From WTAW01 sp964406575 (GTDB lineage: Bacteria; Acidobacteriota; Aminicenantia; Aminicenantales; Aminicenantaceae), in NCBI GenBank assembly GCA_964406575.1, contig CAYOSH010000007.1, positions 77,153 through 141,152 on the forward strand: a DNA stretch of 64,000 bases. Direction: 5' to 3'. A model generated the notes under the pieces. It had not been told where the DNA came from. It saw nothing but the letters and a program-made list of their open reading frames with translations, and ran no database searches. Below, in pieces: positions 1 to 8,644 of the stretch (positions within the stretch are counted from its first letter, which is position 1; each line of letters opens with the position of its first letter). Both the position numbers and the translations under genes were made by a program.

Positions 1-2
1 GC

Positions 3-59
3 GTCGCCTCGCCTGACGACCTCAAAGGGATTCTCACGGGTGAAAAAATCACGCCCTAG
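3..59 (+). CDS. C-terminal end of an upstream protein (partial)
   Basis: An open frame enters from the left edge of the window and ends at a TAG stop. Its last 18 residues are hydrophilic (VASPDDLKGILTGEKITP) and look like an ordinary protein C-terminus. The other two frames either stop at once or run on with poorer composition. Too little is present to name the family, and it may not be a gene at all. Confidence 0.35.
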   Translation, partial: VASPDDLKGILTGEKITP

Positions 60-140
60 GAACAGATTAAATTCTGATCTCAGGAAAATAAAATTTAAGG
101 GAAAATCGAGTTTGAGCACTTTTGGAATAGAGATTCAGCA

Positions 141-1973
141 ATGAGCAATACGGAAATCTACAATGTGGAAGTTTACAAGAAATTTGCAAAGGAGCTCCAC
201 GAAGCGTTAAAAGGCCCGAATATAAAACCGGTGGATCTTAAATGGCTTGAGCCACGCGCCAAATCCGTGGGTATCAAAACAGTGTACGGATCTTACGGCT
301 GGCGATGTGCGATCTCCAGCCGCATTGCTCCCAAAACCGTTTATCTGGGCAGCGAGCCTGTACGACTCCCGCGCACAACTCCGGAACAAGAAGCGATCAT
401 AGCCAAAGCCCCAGAAGAGCTGGACAAAGTGCTGCATTTGGTGAAGAATCTTCCAATCTACCATATCCGTCGCCAGATGGGTGAGAACGATTCCTACAAT
501 CCTGTCTGCAACCTCTATGTCTCTGAAGCGGACCTCATCAACTACCGTTTGGGATACATGTGGGGGACCACTATGTTCAAGCCAGGGAAAAGGCCCGGCC
601 CTGAGTTCACCATGATCCACATTCCCGAAGAACATCCCCTGCGCCAGCAAGTTTTGGTCTTCCCAGAGCACAACATCAACATAGCCCTGGGGACAGATTA
701 CATGGGCGAAGACAAAAAAGGTTTTCTCCGACAGGCCATGTGGACAGCGGACCAGTTGGGTATGCTCGGATTGCATGCGGGCACAAAGATCGTCACCGTC
801 AGAGGTGTGGATGGGAAGCTGAAAACGTTCGGAGTTTTTTTATTCGGCCTGACGGCAACTGGAAAATCCACTTGGTCCTGCCATCAACTCGGTCTGGACC
901 ATCAAAAAGGTGAAAAAACCCTGGTGACGCAAGACGACATCTGTTTCCTCTGCAAGGACGGCTCAGCGATGGGCACCGAGAACAACTTCTTTGTCAAAAC
1001 AGATGTGGAGAAGGAATACCAGGAGGCCATGTATAATGCCCTCGTGGATAAGACTGCCCTGTATGAGAATGTCATGATCAAATCCAACGGCGAAGTGGAT
1101 TTTCTGGATGAAAGCCTGACAGCCAATGGACGGTCAGTGATCAACCGCAAAAAGCTCATGGTCAACATCAAAGGAAGGATGGTTCCCATCTACTCCAAAT
1201 CTATCAATCTTCCGCCTTTGGAAGACCTCGACGGCCTTGTCTTTGCTTTTATCACCCGACGGAATACCATCATGACTTTTGCCCAAGAGTTGACTCCCGA
1301 ACAAGCCGTGCTCGCCTACCTCTGGGGGGAGAGCACTCACAGTTATGCCAGTCAGCCGCTGAAGGCAGGAGAATCGGTCCGCATTGTGGGGACAGATCCT
1401 TTCATCATCGGTTCCCGAGCAAAGAAGGTGAATCGTTTCTATGAGATCGTCATGACACTTGTCAGCAACTTCCCTGGAAAAGTGAAATTCATGCAGTACA
1501 ACACTGGAGGAATCGGCGAGATCATCGAGACCCTTGAAGTGAACGGAGTCAAGAAAAAGAGGCTGGTGCGCAAAGTGTCCCGGGTGCCCATCAACCTCAT
1601 GGCCCAGATCCAAAGAGGAGACCTACGGGGAACAAATCTCTATGCAAAGGGTTTGCTCGGGACTATGGAGATCAGGCAAGCTGAAGGCCAGGATCTCGAG
1701 GAATGGAATATTCGCAAATACTATTCGGACGAAAAAATCGAGGACTATATCGCAGACGTAGTCAAGGGGAGAAGAGCATACACGGAGGAAATCGCGAGTG
1801 AAGGTCTTCGGGATGAGGTGATGTATGCAGCCGAACGTTCTTACCGCATCGATAAAAGTGGAAGACCGGAAAAGGCATCTGAACCTGAAACTCCTGAAGC
1901 CGAAGAAAAAATCCCCGAGATCCTCGAATTCAAATCAAGACCCCGCCGAGGGAGTTTCTGGCGTTCTCGTTAA
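141..1973 (+). CDS. pckA: Phosphoenolpyruvate carboxykinase, ATP-type family
   Basis: Predicted cytosolic PEP carboxykinase, interconverting oxaloacetate + ATP and PEP + CO2 + ADP at the entry to gluconeogenesis or as an anaplerotic/energy step. The family is recognised from the kinase-1 P-loop GLTATGKST at residues 236-244 (canonical GLSGTGKTT), the preceding YMGEDKKG stretch that matches the Y(A/M)GExKK block of ATP-PEPCKs, and the following TQDD metal-binding block. At 610 residues it is longer than the roughly 530-540 of classical enzymes, with a charged, Pro/Glu-rich tail of about 40 residues. The P-loop substitutions and the tail place it in a divergent branch. It appears monocistronic and faces the minus-strand gmhA. 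No strong ribosome-binding site precedes the ATG. The nucleotide preference (ATP versus GTP or PPi) is an inference. Confidence 0.85.
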   Translation: MSNTEIYNVEVYKKFAKELHEALKGPNIKPVDLKWLEPRAKSVGIKTVYGSYGWRCAISSRIAPKTVYLGSEPVRLPRTTPEQEAIIAKAPEELDKVLHLVKNLPIYHIRRQMGENDSYNPVCNLYVSEADLINYRLGYMWGTTMFKPGKRPGPEFTMIHIPEEHPLRQQVLVFPEHNINIALGTDYMGEDKKGFLRQAMWTADQLGMLGLHAGTKIVTVRGVDGKLKTFGVFLFGLTATGKSTWSCHQLGLDHQKGEKTLVTQDDICFLCKDGSAMGTENNFFVKTDVEKEYQEAMYNALVDKTALYENVMIKSNGEVDFLDESLTANGRSVINRKKLMVNIKGRMVPIYSKSINLPPLEDLDGLVFAFITRRNTIMTFAQELTPEQAVLAYLWGESTHSYASQPLKAGESVRIVGTDPFIIGSRAKKVNRFYEIVMTLVSNFPGKVKFMQYNTGGIGEIIETLEVNGVKKKRLVRKVSRVPINLMAQIQRGDLRGTNLYAKGLLGTMEIRQAEGQDLEEWNIRKYYSDEKIEDYIADVVKGRRAYTEEIASEGLRDEVMYAAERSYRIDKSGRPEKASEPETPEAEEKIPEILEFKSRPRRGSFWRSR

Positions 1974-1982
1974 TCCGCTGAT

Positions 1983-2546
1983 TCACGTCATCACAGATTT
2001 TTCAATTTCCTCAGCTAAAATGTGCAGAAGGAGAAGATGGACCTCCTGGATGATTGGAGTGTGATTCGAAGGGACATCGCAAAGGATATTCGCCAAGGGC
2101 CCCACTTTGCCACCGCCCTCTCCCGTGAACACGACAGTGAACAACCCATATTTTTGAGCGGCCTGTAAAGCCTCTATGACATTGGGCGAATTTCCACTTG
2201 TCGTCAATCCAATGGCGACATCTCCCTCCCTGCCCAAAGCTTCGACCTGACGGCTGAAGACCACATCAAAACACTCATCATTGGCAATAGAGGTGAGCGT
2301 TGATGTATCTGTGGTGAGTGCGAGGGCAGGGAGGGCTGGGCGTTTGTTCAAAAACTTGTTGACCAGCTCTGCTGCGAAATGCTGGGCCTGGGAAGCGCTC
2401 CCTCCGTTTCCGAAGATGAGCACCTTCCGACCATTGCGCAAACGATTTTTTATTTCGCTCACAACTTGGGAAAAAACGCGCTCCCTTTTTTGGAAGAACG
2501 CATTCATAGCTCGATCAAGTTCTCCAATTCTTTGTTCATATTTCAT
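1983..2546 (-). CDS. gmhA: SIS-domain sugar isomerase, GmhA type (sedoheptulose-7-phosphate isomerase)
   Basis: A single SIS domain of 187 residues. GmhA converts sedoheptulose 7-phosphate to D-glycero-manno-heptose 7-phosphate, the first step of ADP-heptose synthesis for LPS core or S-layer glycans. Visible are the phosphosugar-binding GNGGSASQAQHFAAEL segment near residue 46, the second TTSGNSPNV loop near residue 115, and a C-terminal QEVH segment where GmhA enzymes keep catalytic Gln/His residues. Length is typical for the family. No heptose kinase or adenylyltransferase is adjacent, so the substrate rests on family resemblance; DiaA-like SIS proteins are the main alternative. It converges with pckA, separated by about 10 bp with no visible terminator. 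Confidence 0.8.
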   Translation of the reverse strand: MKYEQRIGELDRAMNAFFQKRERVFSQVVSEIKNRLRNGRKVLIFGNGGSASQAQHFAAELVNKFLNKRPALPALALTTDTSTLTSIANDECFDVVFSRQVEALGREGDVAIGLTTSGNSPNVIEALQAAQKYGLFTVVFTGEGGGKVGPLANILCDVPSNHTPIIQEVHLLLLHILAEEIEKSVMT

Positions 2547-2642
2547 TTTTTCGCCTCAACCGCCGATTTAAATTCAATACATTTATGATCACTTAGAATA
2601 TCACACAACATCAAAATAAGGAAAGATTACGATAGCATTTGG

Positions 2643-2845
2643 AAGCATCCTTATTTCTGTGATGCTCTCAAGCCAAATGATAATAGCAGGAGTTCGTCAC
2701 AGTCCGTATTCGTCGAAGCCCCCCCACCCACCACCATTCGACTGTCCCAATTGATGAGTTCGAAAACACGGTTTTCTCCACCACACAATTGGAACACTCA
2801 ATATCGCAACGTGTGTCCATACAACCACGGATTAGGAAATGCTAC
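2643..2845. repeat. Decayed, chimeric MITE-like element (copy R1)
   Basis: The left half (about 2643-2742) matches type-1 elements at 54.3 kb: the AAGCATCCTTATTT end, then the GATGCTCTCAAG, TAATAGCAGGAG and CCCCCCCACCC blocks. The right half (about 2743-2845) instead matches the type-2 element at 63.7 kb: GTCCCAATTG, CACGGTTTTCTC and GGAACACTC. The right end is degenerate (CCACGGATTAGGAAATGCTA). No flanking 8 bp duplication is visible. The right end overlaps the TAG stop of plsC. Confidence 0.8.
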
Positions 2846-3561
2846 CGAAGAATACTCTTGTTGGGTCCTTCGAGACCGGAAAGGATAATTGCTCGCATTT
2901 TTTTCATGAGTTCGGGCATGTCCTCTATCGTCAATCCGGCCACTGGAACAGGCCGATGGAATACAATTTTAACCGTTCCCTTTTTTGGGAAAGGGCTTCC
3001 CTTTGGCATGAGTTCATAGCCCCCGTTGATGGTTATAGGGACAATGGGAACCTGGCTGTTTATAGCGAGGAAAAAAGCGCCCCGGCGGAAAGACTGCATC
3101 TGACCGTCACGGCTCCTTGTCCCCTCTGGGAAGATCAGATAGGAATATCCTCTCTCCTTGACCAGATGAGTGGCCCGTTCAATACTCTTGCGGCCTGATT
3201 TGAGGCCCTTGCGATCAACGGGGACAAATCCCACAAATTGCATGGCCCATCCGATGACAGGAATGCGAAAAATTTCCTTCTTCAAAATCACACGCACATA
3301 CTGAGGAATAACCAGGAACAGAAGGGGGCCATCGAGGAAACTCAAATGATTAGCCACAAAAACGCACGATCTCTTCCTGTCGACGGTTTGGCGCCCAGAC
3401 ATGTCAAGGCGGATTCGCAAAACAAGCCGGCCGATTTCCATCGCTGATTTTCCCACAAAGAGAAGAGGTGCGCGCCATCCGATCACAAAACAAAAAAGAA
3501 AAAGAGGAATAGCCAGGATGACAACCAAAACATAGATAACAACACAAAGAATTGTTCTCAT
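2842..3561 (-). CDS. plsC: 1-acyl-sn-glycerol-3-phosphate acyltransferase (PlsC family)
   Basis: A membrane-associated acyltransferase that adds the second acyl chain to lysophosphatidic acid in phospholipid synthesis. The N-terminus has a hydrophobic segment (residues 3-30) for membrane anchoring. The catalytic HX4D motif is in NHLSFLDG near residue 71, and the second family motif FPEGTRSRDG is near residue 145, with a later VPI(T)I block. The 239-residue length is normal. It lies upstream of gmhA on the same strand, separated by repeat R1, whose end supplies the stop codon region. A role as a lyso-ornithine-lipid or other O-acyltransferase of the same family cannot be excluded. Confidence 0.87.
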   Translation of the reverse strand: MRTILCVVIYVLVVILAIPLFLFCFVIGWRAPLLFVGKSAMEIGRLVLRIRLDMSGRQTVDRKRSCVFVANHLSFLDGPLLFLVIPQYVRVILKKEIFRIPVIGWAMQFVGFVPVDRKGLKSGRKSIERATHLVKERGYSYLIFPEGTRSRDGQMQSFRRGAFFLAINSQVPIVPITINGGYELMPKGSPFPKKGTVKIVFHRPVPVAGLTIEDMPELMKKMRAIILSGLEGPNKSILR

Positions 3562-3800
3562 GGCACGATCGGAAGATTATACTATATCACATAAAGAGGA
3601 TAGACAAGATTTGGTTTTTACAAGAGCCTCTCCGAATCCAAGATGATTAGCGTTTTTTATGCTTAGATTGGTGATCCCAAAAGGGAAATTCAGCATCTTC
3701 CCATTTGAAATGCAAGAACAGTTTCCCAAACGGTCCATTCGGGGAATGGACCCTACGGAAGAATTCAGGTAAGAAATTCGGAAGACAGAGAGCGCAGGAC
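3562..3800. other. Intergenic gap between plsC and the pilin terminator
   Basis: No convincing gene is visible. A 65-codon minus-strand frame here has biased composition and no ribosome-binding site. The stretch carries the plsC 5' region near 3562-3600 and otherwise unassigned sequence downstream of the pilin terminator. Confidence 0.5.
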
Positions 3801-3830
3801 AAAAAAAAAGGGCGGCACTTTGTGCCGCCC
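3801..3830 (-). terminator. Rho-independent terminator of the pilin gene
   Basis: Read on the minus strand there is a perfect 9 bp stem, GGGCGGCAC / GTGCCGCCC, with a 3 nt loop, followed at once by nine Ts. It sits about 35 bp past the pilin stop codon, as expected for an abundant single-gene transcript. Confidence 0.93.
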
Positions 3831-3864
3831 CACTGTGGCTTCACTCAGAAATTGATTTCAGCTA

Positions 3865-4413
3865 TTAGGTCGTGAGTGTGTAGGTTCTCGGTCCGATGAT
3901 CCAGTTCCCGTTCCACATGACAAGGTCTTCATCGAAAGATGCCATATTCTCCACAAGATACCAGCCCGCTTCAGGATCAGTTGGGTTGTACGTATAGACA
4001 GGTCCTTCTGCCGCATTTCTTCCATACGAAGCGATGATGAACTCATCATCCCCTGGATCAGCTTCATTAGTCCCGAACTGGCCAGCAGTTCCATCACCCG
4101 TGAATGCCTGATAAGGGGTCGACCATTTGTCTCTTGTCGGAAGAACTTTGACATAGAATGGACATATGGCGACGTAGAAAGCATCACCTGCGGCGTAAGG
4201 GCCAGCCTGGCCAGGATTAGGTGCAGTCCCAGTGTCTGTCACATGGTCCGTACAAGCGGTTGCGATCGTTGTGATGTCCTTCATTGTTGCTTTCTGTTTA
4301 GCCTTCTGCATGGCGGTAATCGCATTGGGAATGAGAAGTGCAGCAAGAATACCGATAATCGCAACAACAATCAACAACTCGATCAACGTAAAACCTTTCG
4401 CTCTTTTAAGCAT
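3865..4413 (-). CDS. Type IV pilin / GspG-like pseudopilin
   Basis: A prepilin of 182 residues from the ATG at 4413, chosen because AGGAGG lies 5 nt upstream; the reading frame continues 20 codons further without a ribosome site. The N-terminus is a short basic leader, then G^FTLIELLIVVAIIGILAALLIP, the prepilin peptidase site and hydrophobic helix (Glu at +5 of the mature protein). The C-terminal half has RDKWSTPYQAF and a DDEFIIASYGRN segment, resembling the D-W-G-x-P-Y and S-x-G-x-D-G calcium-site motifs of type II secretion major pseudopilins. The gene follows pilS-pilR, has its own sigma-54 promoter and its own terminator, so high regulated expression is likely. Either the major pilin of the adjacent Pil machine or a GspG-type pseudopilin is possible. 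Confidence 0.88.
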   Translation of the reverse strand: MLKRAKGFTLIELLIVVAIIGILAALLIPNAITAMQKAKQKATMKDITTIATACTDHVTDTGTAPNPGQAGPYAAGDAFYVAICPFYVKVLPTRDKWSTPYQAFTGDGTAGQFGTNEADPGDDEFIIASYGRNAAEGPVYTYNPTDPEAGWYLVENMASFDEDLVMWNGNWIIGPRTYTLTT

Positions 4414-4487
4414 TAAAACCTCCTTAATTACCCTGGTGTTTTTTTTTGACTCACCAGTTTTAAATTTTTTCATGACACCATTCTAAT

Positions 4488-4503
4488 TGCAATTTATGTG
4501 CCA
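4488..4503 (-). promoter_or_regulatory. Sigma-54 (-24/-12) promoter of the pilin gene
   Basis: The minus strand reads TGGCACATAAATTGCA, with GG and GC exactly 10 nt apart as RpoN promoters require (consensus TGGCAC-N5-TTGC). The predicted transcript start is near 4477, giving a leader of about 64 nt before the pilin ATG. The sigma-54 activator PilR is encoded immediately upstream. Confidence 0.88.
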
Positions 4504-4634
4504 ACCTCTATTTTATCTAAATAGATGAAAATAAATAAATTATGAAGATAATGCCATTCATGTTTTCCTGGAAATTGCCGTTATTTGTTATTTTACGGAC
4601 GTTGAGTGACAATTTTTGGCACGGCGTTCTTCCC

Positions 4635-6026
4635 TCAGGAAAAGCTGCGCTCCTCTTCTCTCGCCGATTTTAAGCCCAGTTTCTCGATGAGATACCGGAG
4701 CGATCGGTAATTGATTCCGAGAAGAGTCGCTGTTTCTTTGAGATTGCCGTTGGTTCTTTGGAGGGCTTGCTGAACAAAATTACGGGAAATATCATCAAGC
4801 GTCGAATTGAGGTCAAAACCGGGTTTGATCTCATAATTTCGATCTTGATCCCTTTGGGGAGTGAGAAGCTCTTCCGGGAGGCTGGATTCTGTGACCGTCT
4901 CCCGCTCTTCGATGGCGATGATCCTTTCGATCGTATTCTCCAACTCCCTGACGTTTCCCGGCCAGGCGTATGACTCGAACACTTTCATGACTCTCGGGGC
5001 GATCCTCTTCAACTTTCTCCCCATTCTTTCCGAATATTTTTTGAGAAAATGGTTGACAAGGAGTGGGATGTCTTCCTTTCTTTTCCTCAGCGGAGGCATC
5101 TCTAATGAGATCACATTCAGCCGGTAGAAAAGATCCTCCCTGAATTTACCCTCTTCGATCCTCTTTTTGAGATCTTGATTAGTGGCTCCGATGATACGGA
5201 CATTGACGGGGATCTCCTCCGTTCCTCCAACGCGTCTAACCTTCTTATCCTGGAGCGTTCTCAACAACTTAACCTGGGTCCATGGGGACATCTCTCCCAC
5301 TTCGTCCAAAAACAGACTCCCTTTCTCAGCGGTCTCAAACATTCCCTTTTTGTTGGCGATGGCACCGGTGAAGGAACCTTTGACGTGCCCAAAAAGTTCA
5401 CTCTCCAGCAAGTTTTCGGGTAAGGCCCCACAGTTGATGGAGACAAAGGGTCGTTCATTCCTTCGGCTATGAAAATGAATCGCCCTGGCCGCGATCTCTT
5501 TTCCAGTCCCGCTTTCGCCGGAGATCAACACCGTTGAATCCGTCACAGCGATCTTTTCGATCAAGTTGTAGATTTCCAGCATCTTCTTGCTCTTCCCCAC
5601 CATGTTGTTCATCCCATATTTTTCTTCCAGTTCCTTTCTCAAGAACACATTTTCCTGCTGGATTCTCCGGTTTTCCAGACCTTGGGCAATAATAATTTTT
5701 AACTCTTCCATGTTGAAGGGTTTCACAACATAATCCATCGCTCCCATCTTGAGAGCTTCGACCGCCTGCTTGATCGTTCCGTAGGCTGTGATCATAACGA
5801 CAGGCAGTTCTGGGTATTTCTCTTTGGCATACTGGAGAATTCTCATCCCGCTCATCTGGGGGAGTTTGATATCTGTTAAAATAAGGTCAAGCTCTTCTCT
5901 ATCAATCAATTCGAGTGCAGTCTTTGCAGACAGGGCTGTTTCGACCGTGTACCCCTCTTTTTTAAAGACCACACTCAAAAGGTCGAGGATACTCTTTTCA
6001 TCGTCTATTATGAGTATTTTGTCCAT
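4635..6026 (-). CDS. pilR: Sigma-54-dependent response regulator, PilR type
   Basis: NtrC-family transcriptional activator of 463 residues. The receiver domain (1-120) has phosphoacceptor Asp52 in LILTDIKLP and the conserved Lys in VVKPF. The AAA+ domain (about 140-375) has Walker A GESGTGKE, the sigma-54 contact loop as GSFTGA (canonical GAFTGA), and Walker B LFLDEVGEM. The C-terminal Fis-type helix-turn-helix (about 425-455) contains NLKETATLLGINYRSLRYLIEKLG. Its start overlaps the end of pilS by about 29 nt, so they form a co-translated two-component pair. The adjacent pilin gene has a matching -24/-12 promoter, which makes it the obvious target. Confidence 0.93.
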   Translation of the reverse strand: MDKILIIDDEKSILDLLSVVFKKEGYTVETALSAKTALELIDREELDLILTDIKLPQMSGMRILQYAKEKYPELPVVMITAYGTIKQAVEALKMGAMDYVVKPFNMEELKIIIAQGLENRRIQQENVFLRKELEEKYGMNNMVGKSKKMLEIYNLIEKIAVTDSTVLISGESGTGKEIAARAIHFHSRRNERPFVSINCGALPENLLESELFGHVKGSFTGAIANKKGMFETAEKGSLFLDEVGEMSPWTQVKLLRTLQDKKVRRVGGTEEIPVNVRIIGATNQDLKKRIEEGKFREDLFYRLNVISLEMPPLRKRKEDIPLLVNHFLKKYSERMGRKLKRIAPRVMKVFESYAWPGNVRELENTIERIIAIEERETVTESSLPEELLTPQRDQDRNYEIKPGFDLNSTLDDISRNFVQQALQRTNGNLKETATLLGINYRSLRYLIEKLGLKSAREEERSFS

Positions 6027-7317
6027 TTGACTTCTCTCTTTCCATTTTGACGATATCTTTCTTGTTCAAATTTCCCTGAGGAAGGAGGATGACGATTTCT
6101 GTCCCCCTATCCAGTTCTGAGGAGATGTGGATCCTTCCGTTATAATCATCAACGATCCTTCGGACAACGGCCATGCCGATTCCCTTTCCAGTTTTGAAGC
6201 CGGAATAGAACGGTTCGAAGAGCCTCTCTTTGTCTTCCTTGGCCATACCCCTCCCGTTATCTCTGACCTTGAGCTCGATCTCATTCTTCTTCCGTTGATT
6301 GAGATCGATACTGAGTGTGCCTCCCTCTGGCATGGCTTTCAAAGCATTTTTGATCAGGTTCCAGAAGATCTGTTTGAATTGATTGCTATTCCCGTAGCAA
6401 TAGATGCCCGCAGATCCATAATTCCCCTCGACACGGTAGGTGCCATTCAACTCTCCGCTTCTCTGGAGAAGCATGATGGATTCCTTCAAAACCTGGGAAA
6501 GATCCACCACCATGAATGTCTGTTTCCCTGGGGAAGCGAGGTTAAGAAACTGCTCTATCGATTGGGAAACGCGTTCCGACTCGTTGACAACGATGTTCAT
6601 CAAATCCTTCTGGTCTCCGGACAAGGCCAATTCCTTCCTCAATACTTGAACAGATCCTGAAATGGCGGCGAGAGGATTTCTTATTTCATGAGCAAGATGC
6701 GCTGAGATCTCCCCGGCCAATGCTAAGCTTTTTTTAACTCCGAGCTCTTTTTGTGCTCGGGCCAGCTCTTCTCTCGTTTTTTTTAACTTTCCTGTGAGGT
6801 AATTCATGAGAAGAGCGATAAGAAAAAAAACGCCCCAGGAAGTAAAGATATTGGTGATGAGGGCATCGAGCGAGATCGGTGTGGGCGTTTCGGACGCATA
6901 TTGGGGGATAATCCCCAAATACATGCCGTCAATCAATGCAGCGAACAACACACCGGAGAGGATCGCAGTGATGTAGGTGGCACTGTTCGGAAGGACAATA
7001 CTGGCCGCAATGATCTCAAACACGTAGAGGGAATAGAAAGATCCCTTTAATCCCCCGGAAAAATAGACCAGCGCCGTGATCAGCAGCAAGTCAAAGAAGA
7101 TCTGCGTATAAACTTGTAAAGTGTAATTTTTTCCCCAGAGGTAAAGCAGAAAATAGATCGCGGATAAGAGATAGGCCAGGAAAATCAAGTAAAACGCACT
7201 CAGTGAAAGTGTGGCGGGTGTCGCATAATGGATGGTGACGACAGAAATAAATATGGTTGTGATGATGATCAGTCGGAGCAGGATGAACCAGAAAATGTCT
7301 TTTCTTCTCGTGCTCAT
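5998..7317 (-). CDS. pilS: Membrane sensor histidine kinase, PilS type
   Basis: A 439-residue histidine kinase. The N-terminal part (about 1-175) holds six hydrophobic segments, the integral-membrane sensor arrangement of PilS, followed by a short coiled linker. The HisKA domain has the phospho-His motif HLAHEIRNPLAAISGS near residue 210. The HATPase domain has the N box (FWNLIKNALKAMPEG), the G1 box (RDNGRGM) and the G2 box (GKGIGMAVVRRI). PilS autophosphorylates in response to membrane pilin level and passes phosphate to PilR. The ligand here is unknown. The gene lies between pilC and pilR on the same strand. Confidence 0.92.
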   Translation of the reverse strand: MSTRRKDIFWFILLRLIIITTIFISVVTIHYATPATLSLSAFYLIFLAYLLSAIYFLLYLWGKNYTLQVYTQIFFDLLLITALVYFSGGLKGSFYSLYVFEIIAASIVLPNSATYITAILSGVLFAALIDGMYLGIIPQYASETPTPISLDALITNIFTSWGVFFLIALLMNYLTGKLKKTREELARAQKELGVKKSLALAGEISAHLAHEIRNPLAAISGSVQVLRKELALSGDQKDLMNIVVNESERVSQSIEQFLNLASPGKQTFMVVDLSQVLKESIMLLQRSGELNGTYRVEGNYGSAGIYCYGNSNQFKQIFWNLIKNALKAMPEGGTLSIDLNQRKKNEIELKVRDNGRGMAKEDKERLFEPFYSGFKTGKGIGMAVVRRIVDDYNGRIHISSELDRGTEIVILLPQGNLNKKDIVKMEREKSNGQNTHNRR

Positions 7318-7427
7318 GCAACAGACTCCAAATAATCTTCCAAAACCAAATCAGAGGAGGGAAAAGCTGCTCGCCGCAATCTTTCTTGGAGATGGACCTG
7401 AGCTGTTCTTATTCGTCGGACAGCTCT

Positions 7428-8630
7428 CTACAACTGTTGGATGAGGCTGAATATCGGAAGATACATGGACACAACGATCGTCCCGACCATCCCTCCGACA
7501 AAGATGAGCAGAACAGGCTCCAGGATAGAAAGAAGGTTTGTGACTGTCGCCTCCACTTCCTCATCGTAAAAATCAGCCAGTTTGCTCAACATCTCGTCCA
7601 AAGTTCCCGTCGCCTCTCCGACTCCCATCATCTGAATAAGCATAAAGGGAAAATGGCCAGCCTCCCTAAAGGCGTCCGTGAGGCTTGTGCCCTCAGCCAC
7701 AAGAGAACGGGCGCGCATGATCTGGTCTTCGATGATGACATTGCCCGCTGTCGTTGATGTGATCTTCAGGCTCTCCAGCATGGGAACACCGCCAGAAAGA
7801 AGAGTGCTCATTGTTCTGGTCACTCGAGACAAACCCACCTTTTCCAAAAGTTGACCAAAAAGCGGCATCCTCAACAGCAGGCGGTCGATCACTTTGCGCC
7901 CGGAATCCGTCCGCCTCGCTGATCTAAACGCAAAGATGAGGAGGACAATACCGATGACTATGAACAGAATGTAGTTCTGGACAAAATGGCTCAAGCTCAT
8001 TATGAACGCCGTAAGACTTGGAAGAGTTGCCCCAAGTTCTACAAAAATGTTGGCAAAGACAGGAATAACCTTCCACAGCATAAAGATCACGACCAGGACC
8101 GCAAAAATGACAATGGCCGAAGGATAGATCATCGCCTGCTTGACCTGAGACCTCAAGCGGACTATCTTTTCAAGAAACTCGGCCAATCGCCTCAACATGA
8201 TATCCAGAGATCCGCTCTGCTCTCCAGAAGCGACGAGGTTGCAATACAGATCGTCAAAAACTCTCGGAAATTTTTTCTTGGCTTGATTCAGGGTTGATCC
8301 GGCCTCGACATCACTCCGGACATCTTTGATCACCTGCTTGAAATATCTGTTCTTGGTTTGTTCGGCCAAAATGTTCAACCCTTGGATTAAAGGAAGTTCG
8401 GCATCGATCAGAACAGAAAGCTGCCGGCTGTACACAGCCAATTCTTTGAGTTTAACCTTTTGTGTTTTAAGAAAAGGTATCCGAAATTCGGCTTTTTTCC
8501 TTTCAATATCAATGACTGTGATTTGCTCTCGTTGGAGGTTCTTTGACAGCTCCTCTACAGAGGGGGCGACTCGTCGCCCCTCGACGATATCGCCGTAACG
8601 GTTTTTTCCCTTCCATTGATAAACAGGCAT
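7428..8630 (-). CDS. pilC: Type IV pilus inner-membrane platform protein PilC
   Basis: 400 residues with the two repeated GspF/PilC cytoplasmic domains (about 70-190 and 270-395). Each carries the family signature around a Gly-Glu element: VASGEQSGSLDIMLRRLAEF in the first and MGVGEATGTLDEMLSKLADF in the second. Three strong transmembrane helices follow (about 168-195, 218-240 and 370-395). PilC couples the PilB and PilT motors to pilin insertion and removal at the inner membrane. Length and topology are standard. It sits 14 bp downstream of pilT. Confidence 0.94.
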   Translation of the reverse strand: MPVYQWKGKNRYGDIVEGRRVAPSVEELSKNLQREQITVIDIERKKAEFRIPFLKTQKVKLKELAVYSRQLSVLIDAELPLIQGLNILAEQTKNRYFKQVIKDVRSDVEAGSTLNQAKKKFPRVFDDLYCNLVASGEQSGSLDIMLRRLAEFLEKIVRLRSQVKQAMIYPSAIVIFAVLVVIFMLWKVIPVFANIFVELGATLPSLTAFIMSLSHFVQNYILFIVIGIVLLIFAFRSARRTDSGRKVIDRLLLRMPLFGQLLEKVGLSRVTRTMSTLLSGGVPMLESLKITSTTAGNVIIEDQIMRARSLVAEGTSLTDAFREAGHFPFMLIQMMGVGEATGTLDEMLSKLADFYDEEVEATVTNLLSILEPVLLIFVGGMVGTIVVSMYLPIFSLIQQL

Positions 8631-8644
8631 GTTTCACCCCTTAT

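Noticed and set aside
3647..3844. 65-codon frame across the pilin terminator
   Set aside because: It contains the terminator hairpin and T-run, inconsistent with coding.
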